A stretch of 28,668 nucleotides of DNA from a virus: IMG/VR virus record IMGVR_UViG_3300030116_000212, positions 1-28,668 of that record; one strand, given 5' to 3'. A program made the translations under genes and the position numbers. Shown piece after piece: positions 1-7,407 of the stretch; within the stretch, counting starts at the first letter, position 1, and each line of letters starts with the position of its first letter. A model generated the notes under the pieces. That model was not told the DNA's origin. It did no database searches and worked only from the letters and a program-made list of their open reading frames with translations.

Positions 1-1
1 T

Positions 2-1648
2 CAAGAGATGGCAGAAATTATTTTAAGGAGGTCTAGGTCAAGTTTAGACATTAGCCTTATTGCTGACGCAACTGCGTTGGATTTAGCAGTAGGTGATATA
101 GTAAATATAACTCATGCTACACCAAGTTTTTCAGCTAAACCATTTAGAGTACAAGGGTTAAATGTGAATAGTAATTATACAGTTACTATGCAATGCTCAG
201 AGCATCAAGATAGCTTTTACACTTTTGGAACACAGCAAGAGGTAGCAAGTATACCAAACACGACATTACCTAACCCTTTTGTAATACAACCCCCAGCAAG
301 TGTAACATTATCAGATCAACTCATAGAATATAATGATGGAACAGTTATTGTGGCTTTAGATGTTACTATAGGAGCATCACCAGACAACTTTATAGATTTT
401 TACCAAGTAGAATACAAACTTAGCACTGATTCAGATTTTATTATTTATGCTCAAGGCTCTGGATTAAATCATAGAGTGTTAAATGTGATTGATCAGCAAA
501 CTTATGATGTAAGAGTAAAAGCTGTAAATAGTGCTGGAGTATCTTCAACCTTTGTATCTGCTCAAAGAAAGATAGTAGGAGCAATAGCACCACCATCAGA
601 TATAACAGATTTCTCTTGTAATGTATCTGGTCAAGAAGCTCATTTGTCTTGGGAAGCTGTAACGGATTTAGATTTAGCTTTTTATAATTTAAGGTTCTCT
701 GAAGAAACTGACGGAACTGCCGACTGGCAAAACTCTGTGGCATTAGTAGAAAAAATATCTAGACCAGCTACATCAATATCCGTACCAGTAAGACAAGGCA
801 CATATTTAATTAAAGCAGTAGATAAACTAGGCAACTTTAGTTCTAACGCAACTGCAATTATATCTAATGTGACAAGTGCTATAAACTTTAACAATATCAC
901 CACACAAGCAGAACACCCTACTTTCGGAGGAACATTTACAGATACTATTTTAGTAGATAATGCTATTGAGTTAGATAGTACAGAATTATTTGATTCTGCT
1001 AGTGGCAACTTTGATGATGATACAGATAGATTTTTTGACCAAGGTGCAAGTAACTTTGATTTTGTATCAAGTGGTAACTATGAATTTGCAAATGTTATTG
1101 ATATAGGAGCAAAGCATACTGTAAGAATAACTGCATCAATGACACAAACTTCTGACAATCCAGATGATTTATTTGATGGAAGAACTGGTAATTTTGATGA
1201 TGCAAGTTCTAACTTTGACGGAGATACCCCAGCTAACTGTAATGCTCATTTAGAAATAGCAACTAGTGACGATAATGTAACATTTACAGACTTTAGAGGA
1301 TTTGTTATTGGTGAATATGAAGCAAGATATTTAAAATTTAGAGTTGTATTAATTTCAAGAGATAACGCATCAACCCCAGTTGTTTCAGCAGTTTCCGTTA
1401 CAGTTGATATGCAAGACAGAATATTTAGTGGCAATGATATCGTTTCTGGTACAAGTACTAAATCAATAGTATTTGACAAGCCATTTAAAACTGTTAATTA
1501 TGCTGTAGGTGTAACAGCACAAGGAATGGCAACTGGAGATTATTTTAATGTGAGCAATAAAGCTATTACTGGTTTTGACGTAGCGTTCTTTAATAGTTCT
1601 AACGCTGGAGTATCAAAAACATTTGATTTTATTGCAAAAGGATTTTAA
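2..1648 (+). CDS. Tail tip / host specificity protein (gpJ-like), C-terminal part, 5' partial
   Basis: The reading frame is open to the left edge, and the first in-window Met (position 8) has no ribosome binding site, so the gene starts outside the window. Counting from that Met, residues 1-75 look like the end of the gpJ base-of-tip domain (LRRSRS, LAVGDIVNITH, FRVQG). Residues about 94-190 and 193-290 resemble two fibronectin type III repeats. Residues about 324-407 carry repeated Asp/Phe/Asn motifs (SGNFDDD, SNFDF, TGNFDD, SNFDGD). Residues 470-546 resemble a C-terminal beta domain seen on other gpJ proteins (DIVSG, FDKPF, GDYFNVSNK, FDFIAKGF). The protein would sit at the tail tip and contact the host. 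The matching N-terminus appears to be at the right edge of the window. Family call confident; individual domain limits approximate. Confidence 0.85.
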   Translation, partial: QEMAEIILRRSRSSLDISLIADATALDLAVGDIVNITHATPSFSAKPFRVQGLNVNSNYTVTMQCSEHQDSFYTFGTQQEVASIPNTTLPNPFVIQPPASVTLSDQLIEYNDGTVIVALDVTIGASPDNFIDFYQVEYKLSTDSDFIIYAQGSGLNHRVLNVIDQQTYDVRVKAVNSAGVSSTFVSAQRKIVGAIAPPSDITDFSCNVSGQEAHLSWEAVTDLDLAFYNLRFSEETDGTADWQNSVALVEKISRPATSISVPVRQGTYLIKAVDKLGNFSSNATAIISNVTSAINFNNITTQAEHPTFGGTFTDTILVDNAIELDSTELFDSASGNFDDDTDRFFDQGASNFDFVSSGNYEFANVIDIGAKHTVRITASMTQTSDNPDDLFDGRTGNFDDASSNFDGDTPANCNAHLEIATSDDNVTFTDFRGFVIGEYEARYLKFRVVLISRDNASTPVVSAVSVTVDMQDRIFSGNDIVSGTSTKSIVFDKPFKTVNYAVGVTAQGMATGDYFNVSNKAITGFDVAFFNSSNAGVSKTFDFIAKGF

Positions 1649-1665
1649 AAGGAGTACAATTAATT

Positions 1666-2697
1666 ATGGCACAACACGATATGAACATAGCAAACCAATC
1701 ATTTCCTAGCTTTAGGAGTGATTTAAACAATTCATTATCTGCATTAAATTCTATGCATAGTGGAACTAATAGACCTAGTGGTGCAGTAGTAGGCACATTA
1801 TGGCTAGATACAACCAACTCAGCATCTAATTCACTTGAAATAAAATTTTTTGATGGGTCAGATGATATATCATTTGCAACTGTAGATACATCTGCAAATA
1901 CTATAAACTTTATAGATAGCACTAGCCAGTCAGATTTAGTAAATGATACAACACCACAGTTAGGGGGTGATTTAGATACAAATAGCAGAAATATACAATT
2001 TGATGATGCACATGGCATAAATGATGATGATGGAAACGAACTTATCATATTTCAAAAAACATCATCAGCAGTAAATCAATTTGACATTACTAATTCTGCT
2101 ACTGGTAATCCACCAAAGTTGAGTGCAACAGGTGGTGATAGTAATATTGACTTAGATATTGAAGCTAAAGGAACTGGTCATGTAACTGTTAGAGGAAACA
2201 CTAATTCTGGTGCAATACAGTTCAACTGCGAAAATAACTCACATGGTCAAATTGTGAAGGCACAACCACATTCAGCATCAGTAACAAATGAATTATTATT
2301 ACCAGACGGAGCAAATTCAACTCTAGTTTCTTTAGTATCTACTGGAACATTAAGTAATAAAGTAAATATTCCAAAAACAGAAACAGCAACTATTTCAACA
2401 AGCAAAACATTAGACTTTGATACAAATCAAAACTTTATTCTTACTTTAGGTTCTGGAGCAAATACTTTGGCACAACCTAGCACCGAAGCTGGGAACGTAG
2501 GACAAACTGGTATTATGGTATTTATACAGCCTTCAAGTGGAAGTGCTGGAACAGTTAGCCTACATGGTGATTATGAAACTGTTGGGGGTGCTGGTTTAAC
2601 TTTATCAAGTACAAATTCAGCTTATGATGTTGTTGCATATCTTATTAAAGCTGATAATAGTATTCTTTTATCGACACCACAACTGGCGTTTAGTTAA
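1666..2697 (+). CDS. Putative tail fibre / virion appendage protein
   Basis: This 343-residue protein is rich in Ser, Thr, Asn, Asp and Gly and has no predicted membrane segment. The N-terminus contains GTLWLDTTNS and the middle PQLGGDLDTNSRNIQ, followed by GTGHVTVRG; such motifs recur in marine phage fibre proteins. It sits directly after the tail tip gene and one base overlaps the next adhesin gene (TAATG). An AAAGGAG-type site precedes the ATG. A role in the distal tail or receptor binding is inferred from composition and position; no enzymatic motif is visible. It could equally be a chaperone-free structural decoration protein. Confidence 0.6.
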   Translation: MAQHDMNIANQSFPSFRSDLNNSLSALNSMHSGTNRPSGAVVGTLWLDTTNSASNSLEIKFFDGSDDISFATVDTSANTINFIDSTSQSDLVNDTTPQLGGDLDTNSRNIQFDDAHGINDDDGNELIIFQKTSSAVNQFDITNSATGNPPKLSATGGDSNIDLDIEAKGTGHVTVRGNTNSGAIQFNCENNSHGQIVKAQPHSASVTNELLLPDGANSTLVSLVSTGTLSNKVNIPKTETATISTSKTLDFDTNQNFILTLGSGANTLAQPSTEAGNVGQTGIMVFIQPSSGSAGTVSLHGDYETVGGAGLTLSSTNSAYDVVAYLIKADNSILLSTPQLAFS

Positions 2698-3494
2698 TGG
2701 TAGCTAATGAAAAATGGTTTAGTGCTAGTGCTAGTACTGGATTTTACCCACATCAAATTAGTCAAAGTCTAGTATTCGATAATAACACAACAAGTTATTT
2801 ATACAGAACACAAGGAACTGGCTCTTCACAAAAAACATGGACTTTTTCCACTTGGTTTAAAAAAAGTGGAAAGTTTATGTCAAGTGCTAATCAAAATCCA
2901 GTGTTTTTTGCTGGTTCTCAAGCTGGAGGTACTAACCATGGGGGTTTACTTTTTGATAGTTCAAAAGCTGGAGATATGCGACCTTTTAATTATACAAATA
3001 GTTTTGATTTTGATTTAAGAACAACAGCAGTTTTTCGTGATACGAATGGTTGGGGTCACGTGGTTATGAGAGTAGATACCACACAAAGCACATCAAGTGA
3101 TAGAGTAAGATTATATTTTAATGGTACACAAATAACAGCCTTTGATACAGAAAGTCAACCAAGTCAAAATTTTGATACTGCTTTTGGTATTAATAGTACA
3201 ATTATGTATATAGGAGATTCAAATGGTTCTACATCTTTTGATGGACTTTTAGCAGAAACAATATTTACAGATGGACAATCTTATGCTCCTACTGAATTTG
3301 GAGAAAGTGTAAATAATATTTGGATACCTAAAAACTTTTCTGGTTCTTACGGATATAATGGATTTAGGTTAACATATTCAAATGCAAGTTCAATTGGTGC
3401 AGATTCAAGTGGTAATGGTAATGATTTTACAGCAAGTGGGCTGACATCTGATCATATTACAATTGATACACCTACAAACGGAGTTGGGAGTTAA
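2697..3494 (+). CDS. LamG / concanavalin A-like lectin domain tail protein
   Basis: This 265-residue protein has the pattern of a LamG-type jelly-roll domain: WTFSTWFKKSG near residue 50, GWGHVVMRVDTTQ near 120, VRLYFNGTQI near 143, then MYIGDSNG and FDGLLAETIFTDG. The C-terminus reads SSGNGNDFTASGLTSDH, then DTPTNGVGS and stop. In related marine phage fibres this segment normally runs on into a [N]NYxxxNPL motif, and that continuation is found at the start of the next gene in another frame. The protein probably binds surface glycans at the tail tip. It overlaps the previous gene by one base, so translation is likely coupled. It may be the N-terminal half of one long fibre gene rather than a separate protein. 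Confidence 0.7.
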   Translation: MVANEKWFSASASTGFYPHQISQSLVFDNNTTSYLYRTQGTGSSQKTWTFSTWFKKSGKFMSSANQNPVFFAGSQAGGTNHGGLLFDSSKAGDMRPFNYTNSFDFDLRTTAVFRDTNGWGHVVMRVDTTQSTSSDRVRLYFNGTQITAFDTESQPSQNFDTAFGINSTIMYIGDSNGSTSFDGLLAETIFTDGQSYAPTEFGESVNNIWIPKNFSGSYGYNGFRLTYSNASSIGADSSGNGNDFTASGLTSDHITIDTPTNGVGS

Positions 3495-3496
3495 AT

Positions 3497-5209
3497 ATGA
3501 CAAATAATGCTAATTATCCAAGATGGTCACCTTTATTTAAAGATACTAATTTAAGTTCTTTAAAAAATGCAAACACAACTTTTGATGGCACTACTAATGG
3601 TACAAGTGCTTTAACTGATTTTGCTATACCTATAGGCACAAAATTTTATGCAGAAATTATAGCTAAGTTAGGTAGTAATTATTACAATATTTTTGGTATA
3701 GCACCACCAGATATGAATTTAGGAACTTATGCTAGAAATTTAGCTAATGTGTATGCTATAGAACAAAGGACTAATTCTGGTGCGTACACAATAAATTCAA
3801 TATCTAATACTACTGTTGGCTCTAATTCAAGTAGCCAAGGCGATTTAGATACACAAGTAATAACTTATGGAATAGCAGTAAATAGAGTAGATAACGAAGT
3901 AAAACTTTACTTAGATAATACTTTAAAATTTACATTAGCTATTCCTTCTACTGGAGTATTTCATTTTATGTGTAGCTTTACTGGTGGAAATAATGCGACA
4001 ACAGTACGTTATCATTTTAATGGAGGACACGATTCAACTGGAGCTGGTGATAAATCTGCTGGTACGTCAAGTGATGAAAATGGCTTTGGGGAATTTCAAT
4101 TCACACCTCCATCTGGTCATTTAGCGTGTGCTTCATCTAACTTGCCTACTTCAACAGATATAGACGCTGGAGGAGATGATGGAGCAGACGAAAACCCTAG
4201 TAAACAATTTGGAGTAGTTACTTATACTGGTACTGGTAGTGCTGTTACAATAAGTGGATTAGGTTTTCAACCAGATTTTATTTGGGCGAAAACAAGAAGC
4301 ACAGGCTCTAGGCATTATTTAGTAGATAGTAGCAGAGGTTTTACAAAATATTTACATTCTGAAGGTACATACACTGAGGGAACTAGTTCAACTGGTGTTA
4401 CTTCTGCTAACTCTGATGGTTTTGTGATAGGAGGTAGTTTAGATTATGTAAATTATAGTGGAAGAACTTATGTAGCTTGGTGCTGGAGAGCTAATGGAGG
4501 AACAACAGCTAGTAATTCAGATGGTTCAGTAACTTCTACAGTCCAGGTTAACACAAAATCGAAGTTTAGCGTAGTACAATGGAACGGAACTGGAAGTGCT
4601 GGAGCAACAGTAGGACACGGACTAAACGCAGTTCCAAAGTGGATAATAGTAAAAAATCGTGACACAGCCAAAAATTGGGCTTGTTACCACGTTGGTGATA
4701 ACAATAACGGAACAAAGGCTTTATTGCTTAATACTGGTGGAGTTGATGTCAGTAATTATTGGAATAGTACACAACCTACAAGTAGTGTATTTTCGTTAGG
4801 TGGTGAAACAGAGGTAAATCAATCAAGTAATTCTATAGTGGCATATTGCTGGGCTGATGTAGATGGTATGCAACGCTTTTCCAGTTATGTTGGAACAGGC
4901 TCATCAGAGCCAAAGTTTATTTATACTGGGTTTAGACCCAGAATGATATTTACAATGAGAACAGATAGTGCTAGTGGTTTTAGAGTAAGAGATACTGAAA
5001 GAAGTCCTAATAATCCAACTACTAGAATTTTATGGTGGACTTTTGAAAATCAAGAATATAATAGTGATGGGTCTGGTGGATATAATTTTGATATAGTTAA
5101 AAATGGGTTTGTTATACGTACATCATCTAGCGATTTTAATGCAAATGGTTCAACTTATGTTTATGGAGCTTGGGCTGACCAAAGTGCCAAGTACTCAAAC
5201 GCTTTCTGA
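3497..5209 (+). CDS. DUF7483-like repeat tail fibre protein, probably the C-terminal half of the preceding gene
   Basis: Residues 1-20 include NNANYPRWSPLF, the expected continuation of the upstream LamG protein. Residues about 20-200 look like a beta-sandwich adhesion domain. Residues about 230-570 hold three imperfect repeats with a shared pattern: GTGSAVTISGLGFQPDFIWAKTR ending in YVAWCWR; GTGSAGATVGHGLNAVPKWIIVK ending in IVAYCW; and a third with GTGSSEPKFIYTGFRPRMIFT ending in YVYGAWAD. This recalls the DUF7483-type repeats of phage fibres. A GGGAG at 3486-3490 could serve as a ribosome site six bases before the ATG, so separate translation is possible. The frame is also open upstream of the ATG (codons for SWELN), which supports a split gene. 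Receptor-binding role inferred. Confidence 0.65.
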   Translation: MTNNANYPRWSPLFKDTNLSSLKNANTTFDGTTNGTSALTDFAIPIGTKFYAEIIAKLGSNYYNIFGIAPPDMNLGTYARNLANVYAIEQRTNSGAYTINSISNTTVGSNSSSQGDLDTQVITYGIAVNRVDNEVKLYLDNTLKFTLAIPSTGVFHFMCSFTGGNNATTVRYHFNGGHDSTGAGDKSAGTSSDENGFGEFQFTPPSGHLACASSNLPTSTDIDAGGDDGADENPSKQFGVVTYTGTGSAVTISGLGFQPDFIWAKTRSTGSRHYLVDSSRGFTKYLHSEGTYTEGTSSTGVTSANSDGFVIGGSLDYVNYSGRTYVAWCWRANGGTTASNSDGSVTSTVQVNTKSKFSVVQWNGTGSAGATVGHGLNAVPKWIIVKNRDTAKNWACYHVGDNNNGTKALLLNTGGVDVSNYWNSTQPTSSVFSLGGETEVNQSSNSIVAYCWADVDGMQRFSSYVGTGSSEPKFIYTGFRPRMIFTMRTDSASGFRVRDTERSPNNPTTRILWWTFENQEYNSDGSGGYNFDIVKNGFVIRTSSSDFNANGSTYVYGAWADQSAKYSNAF

Positions 5210-5234
5210 TGATTAATATAACAAGGAGAATAAA

Positions 5235-5876
5235 ATGTGGGGATATGTAAAAGACAACAAAGTAGAGGAGATTATAAGATTTCCTAAAACAATAGTAATA
5301 GATAATATAAAACACCCAAGAGCAATTTTTAACACTTGGACTTGGGAACAACTTAACACAATAGGACTTTATGAAGTTGTAGATAGTGGAACTAAAGGAG
5401 ATGATAGGTTTGAACATACATCTCAAGCAACTTACACATTTAGTTCTAAAAATAAAAATATTACTACAAATTACACGATTCATGAAAAACTATTAGATGA
5501 TGAAAATGCTAAAAATGAAGATGGCTCTGATATGAAAGACCCTATAACAGGTGAACAAGTAATAAATTATGGTTTAAAAACATTAGCTATAGAGCAAACT
5601 AAAAGAACAGCAAATAGCTTTATAAGTCGTTTTAATTGGCTTGTAGAGAGATCAATATACGATAGCAGTAAAACCATACCAGATGCAGTTAAAACTTATG
5701 TAGCATCTATTAGAACCGATTGTGAAGAGATAGAAACAGCAATAAATGGTGCAACAACATTAAAAAAATTTAAAGCATTGTATCAAGACACTTATAAAGA
5801 AGATGGAAGTATTAATACAATAGCTAGAATAAATAGGTGGACAGATGATAAAACAGTTAAAGAATATCTTAGATAA
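5235..5876 (+). CDS. Hypothetical protein, possible tail fibre assembly (DUF4376-like)
   Basis: This 213-residue protein begins MWGYVKDNKVEEII, like the N-termini of several fibre assembly and DUF4376-type proteins that directly follow fibre genes. Its C-terminal half (residues about 130-210) is helical: RFNWLVERSIYD, VKTYVASIRTDCEEIETAI, TLKKFKALY. That is the shape expected of a fibre chaperone or attachment protein. AAGGAGAATAAA precedes the ATG. The final 32 bases overlap a small lysine-rich frame. The assignment rests on position and general resemblance only; no catalytic motif is visible. Confidence 0.5.
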   Translation: MWGYVKDNKVEEIIRFPKTIVIDNIKHPRAIFNTWTWEQLNTIGLYEVVDSGTKGDDRFEHTSQATYTFSSKNKNITTNYTIHEKLLDDENAKNEDGSDMKDPITGEQVINYGLKTLAIEQTKRTANSFISRFNWLVERSIYDSSKTIPDAVKTYVASIRTDCEEIETAINGATTLKKFKALYQDTYKEDGSINTIARINRWTDDKTVKEYLR

Positions 5877-5952
5877 GATAAAAAGTTTATTTAAAAAGAA
5901 AAAGAAAAATAAAAAAAAAAGAGGTAGACCCCCAAAGTTGAGGGGGTTTTAG
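5845..5952 (+). CDS. Tiny lysine-rich protein with an RGRPPK (AT-hook-like) C-terminus
   Basis: A 35-codon frame starts at the ATG inside the end of the preceding gene. It encodes MIKQLKNILDKIKSLF, then a stretch of ten residues that are all Lys except one Asn, then RGRPPKLRGF. The core RGRP resembles the minor-groove-binding AT-hook. The stop TAG overlaps the GTG of the next gene (TAGTG), the same arrangement seen at 8059-8063. The 3' end lies inside a terminator hairpin. The gene could be real, or could mainly be a carrier for translational coupling into the downstream gene. No upstream ribosome site is clear. Confidence 0.45.
   Translation: MIKQLKNILDKIKSLFKKKKKNKKKRGRPPKLRGF
5928..5950 (+). 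terminator. Rho-independent terminator after the fibre genes
   Basis: ACCCCC (5928-5933) pairs with GGGGGT (5942-5947) across an 8-base loop, followed by further T residues. An A-rich tract lies upstream. The hairpin overlaps the tiny lysine-rich frame and ends one base before the GTG of the next gene, so it would also mask the only purine-rich ribosome site for that GTG. Confidence 0.6.
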
Positions 5953-6188
5953 TGACTATTGACCCTTTTCTAGTTTGGAACATAGTACTATCTTTTATAG
6001 TAGTACCTTTTGGGTGGGCGTTTGGTAAAATGTTCTCTGAGGTAAAACGTTTACAAATATTGCTAAACAGAACCAGAGAGGATTATGCAACCAAGTCAGA
6101 ACTCAGAAATGAAACACAAGAAATAAAAGATTTAATTCTAAGAATAGAAAACAAGCTAGATAGGTTTATAGAAAAAAATAATGGTTGA
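5952..6188 (+). CDS. Small membrane protein with one TM segment and a coiled coil, lysis region
   Basis: This 78-residue protein has an N-terminal hydrophobic segment (residues about 5-25, FLVWNIVLSFIVVPFGWAF). A charged, probably coiled-coil tail follows, with TREDYATKSELRNE and IENKLDRFIEKN. Similar short proteins sit beside lysis genes in marine phages. It may be a holin partner, antiholin or spanin-like protein, but no lipobox or spanin pair is seen. The GTG start overlaps the stop of the 5845-5952 frame (TAGTG), and its ribosome site would be buried in the terminator stem, so expression probably depends on coupled translation. It overlaps the next gene by 8 bases. Confidence 0.7.
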   Translation: MTIDPFLVWNIVLSFIVVPFGWAFGKMFSEVKRLQILLNRTREDYATKSELRNETQEIKDLILRIENKLDRFIEKNNG

Positions 6189-6822
6189 ACCAGTTACTAT
6201 TCTTACTGGATTAGCATTAGTTAAAAAAAGTGTTGATTTCATTAAAACCAACATAGGCACAGTACAAGACGTTGGTGATATTATTGGTCATGTTGATAAA
6301 GCACTTAATGGTCAACAACAAGTTATAAAAGATAGAGATTCAAAAAACCTTGATCATTTTGCAACTGAAAATGTAGCCAAAGAAATAATAGATGCAAAAT
6401 TAGCACAAGAACAACTTTATGAAATGAAACAACTTATTGATCATAGGTTTGGTCATGGCACTTGGTCATATATTCTAGAAGAAAGAAAAAAAAGAATAGA
6501 CAAACATAAACAAGCTGTAAAAGAAGAAAAAGCTAGAAGGTTAAAGAAAAGACAAGAGATAGAAGAATATGTAAAATACGGATTTATAACTATAGCAGTA
6601 ATATTATTTTTAGCAGTTGCTATTGGTGTTACAGTTAAGTTTTTTGTATCAACTACAGAACCAGTTTATGCACATGAAATGGATTATGATGATGGAACTT
6701 GCCTTGTCTATAGTCCCAAATGGTTCATGGTATGCCTTAATGAGGGAAGGGAATATGCCGATACTGATTTATATTTAGAATATAAAAAAAGAGAAAATGA
6801 ATGGGTAACAGAAAATGATTGA
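6181..6822 (+). CDS. Hypothetical membrane-anchored protein, lysis region
   Basis: This 213-residue protein has a largely helical, charged N-terminal part (residues 1-135) ending in a basic coiled-coil stretch (EERKKRIDKHKQ, EEKARRLKKRQEIEEY). One strong transmembrane segment follows at about residues 138-160 (FITIAVILFLAVAIGV). A short acidic C-terminal domain comes after it, with Cys in TCLVYSPKWFMVCLNEG. Topology suggests a cytoplasmic N-terminus and a periplasmic C-terminus with a possible disulphide. It lies between a small TM protein and the endolysin, which suggests a role in lysis or envelope interaction, but I do not recognise the family. Confidence 0.65.
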   Translation: MVEPVTILTGLALVKKSVDFIKTNIGTVQDVGDIIGHVDKALNGQQQVIKDRDSKNLDHFATENVAKEIIDAKLAQEQLYEMKQLIDHRFGHGTWSYILEERKKRIDKHKQAVKEEKARRLKKRQEIEEYVKYGFITIAVILFLAVAIGVTVKFFVSTTEPVYAHEMDYDDGTCLVYSPKWFMVCLNEGREYADTDLYLEYKKRENEWVTEND

Positions 6823-6985
6823 ACACTTAGAGTATGCAACATATAATCATTGTGAGGTGAATACGCATCTCATTATTTGTTGCAACGAAAATGGGGGTTG
6901 TAATATTTATATCTGGTATAATTTATATGTACGACCCCCATATAAAAAGGAGAATAAATGGAACTATCTAAAAACTTTACACTAG
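6815..6985 (+). CDS. Possible small Cys-rich protein overlapping the endolysin start
   Basis: A 56-codon frame begins at an ATG overlapping the end of the previous gene (ATGATTGA) and runs 28 bases into the endolysin gene. It encodes MIEHLEYATYNHCEV, then HLIICCNENGGCNIYIWYN. The start overlap is typical of this phage, and a frame this long is somewhat unlikely by chance in AT-rich DNA. Against it, the same bases form two long inverted repeats and a promoter, there is no good ribosome site, and the frame ends in an unusual overlap. I treat it as undecided. Confidence 0.3.
   Translation: MIEHLEYATYNHCEVNTHLIICCNENGGCNIYIWYNLYVRPPYKKENKWNYLKTLH
6835..6884 (+). promoter_or_regulatory. Long RNA hairpin upstream of the endolysin
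   Basis: TGCAACA (6835-6841) pairs with TGTTGCA (6878-6884). After a T/T mismatch, ATAAT (6843-6847) pairs with ATTAT (6872-6876). After a 6-base bulge, GAGGTG (6854-6859) pairs with CATCTC (6866-6871) with one G-T wobble, closing a 6-base loop. No T-run follows, so it is not a standard terminator. It may be a regulatory RNA element or a processing site ahead of the lysis genes. Confidence 0.5.
6891..6941 (+). promoter_or_regulatory. Extended -10 promoter inside an inverted repeat, ahead of the endolysin
   Basis: TGGTATAAT (6914-6922) is a perfect extended -10 element (TGnTATAAT); no good -35 is present, as is usual for that class. The predicted start is near 6929. The promoter lies in the loop of a 12-pair inverted repeat: ATGGGGGTTGTA at 6891-6902 pairs with TACGACCCCCAT at 6930-6941, with one G-T pair. 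Read-through RNA would form the hairpin, whereas RNA starting at the promoter would carry only its right arm. The endolysin ribosome site AAGGAG follows at 6948. Confidence 0.5.
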
Positions 6986-7407
6986 CTGAGTTATGCAAAA
7001 GTCAAACAGCTACAAGGCATAATATTATTAATATTCCTACAGATCAGAATATTATTAATAATCTTATAGCTGTATCAAATAATATTTTACAACCTATAAG
7101 AGATAACTTTGGAATACCATTTTCTCCCAACTCTGGTTATAGGTCACCAGAATTAAATCAACTTCTAAAATCAAAACCTACTAGCCAACATTGTAAAGGT
7201 GAAGCTGTAGATATTGAAGTACCAACTATTAGTAATTTAGATTTAGCGAATTGGTGTAGTGTGCATTTAAATTATGATCAAATTATATTAGAATTTTATA
7301 ATGAGGGTGAGCCTACTTCTGGGTGGGTACATATATCTTTTAGCTTAGAGAATAATAGGAAAAAATATTTATCTTTCAACGGAAAACAATATAAGGAAAT
7401 GACATAA
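6958..7407 (+). CDS. Endolysin, M15-type D,D- or L,D-peptidase
   Basis: This 149-residue protein has the zinc peptidase pattern of family M15 (peptidase_M15_3 / VanY-like). SGYRSPELN is at residues 59-67; SQHCKGEAVDIE has H78 and D85; and WVHISF gives the third zinc ligand, H125. It would cleave the peptide stems of peptidoglycan at the end of infection. No signal peptide is seen, so it needs a holin to cross the membrane, and a 3TM-type holin follows directly with a one-base overlap. AAAAAGGAG precedes the ATG. Transcription is probably driven by the extended -10 promoter at 6914-6922. Confidence 0.88.
   Translation: MELSKNFTLAELCKSQTATRHNIINIPTDQNIINNLIAVSNNILQPIRDNFGIPFSPNSGYRSPELNQLLKSKPTSQHCKGEAVDIEVPTISNLDLANWCSVHLNYDQIILEFYNEGEPTSGWVHISFSLENNRKKYLSFNGKQYKEMT

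Noticed and set aside
441-743. Minus-strand frames opposite the tail tip gene
   Set aside because: Antisense shadows of a gpJ-like gene with FN3 domains; low-complexity Leu-rich translation.
5235-5876. Calling this gene a firm fibre assembly chaperone
   Set aside because: Only the N-terminal pattern and position fit; the sequence has no diagnostic motif, so it is kept as tentative.
6835-6884. A tRNA in the gap before the endolysin
   Set aside because: The pairing is one long hairpin without cloverleaf arms, anticodon loop or TTC-type loop; no tRNA pattern was seen in any other gap.
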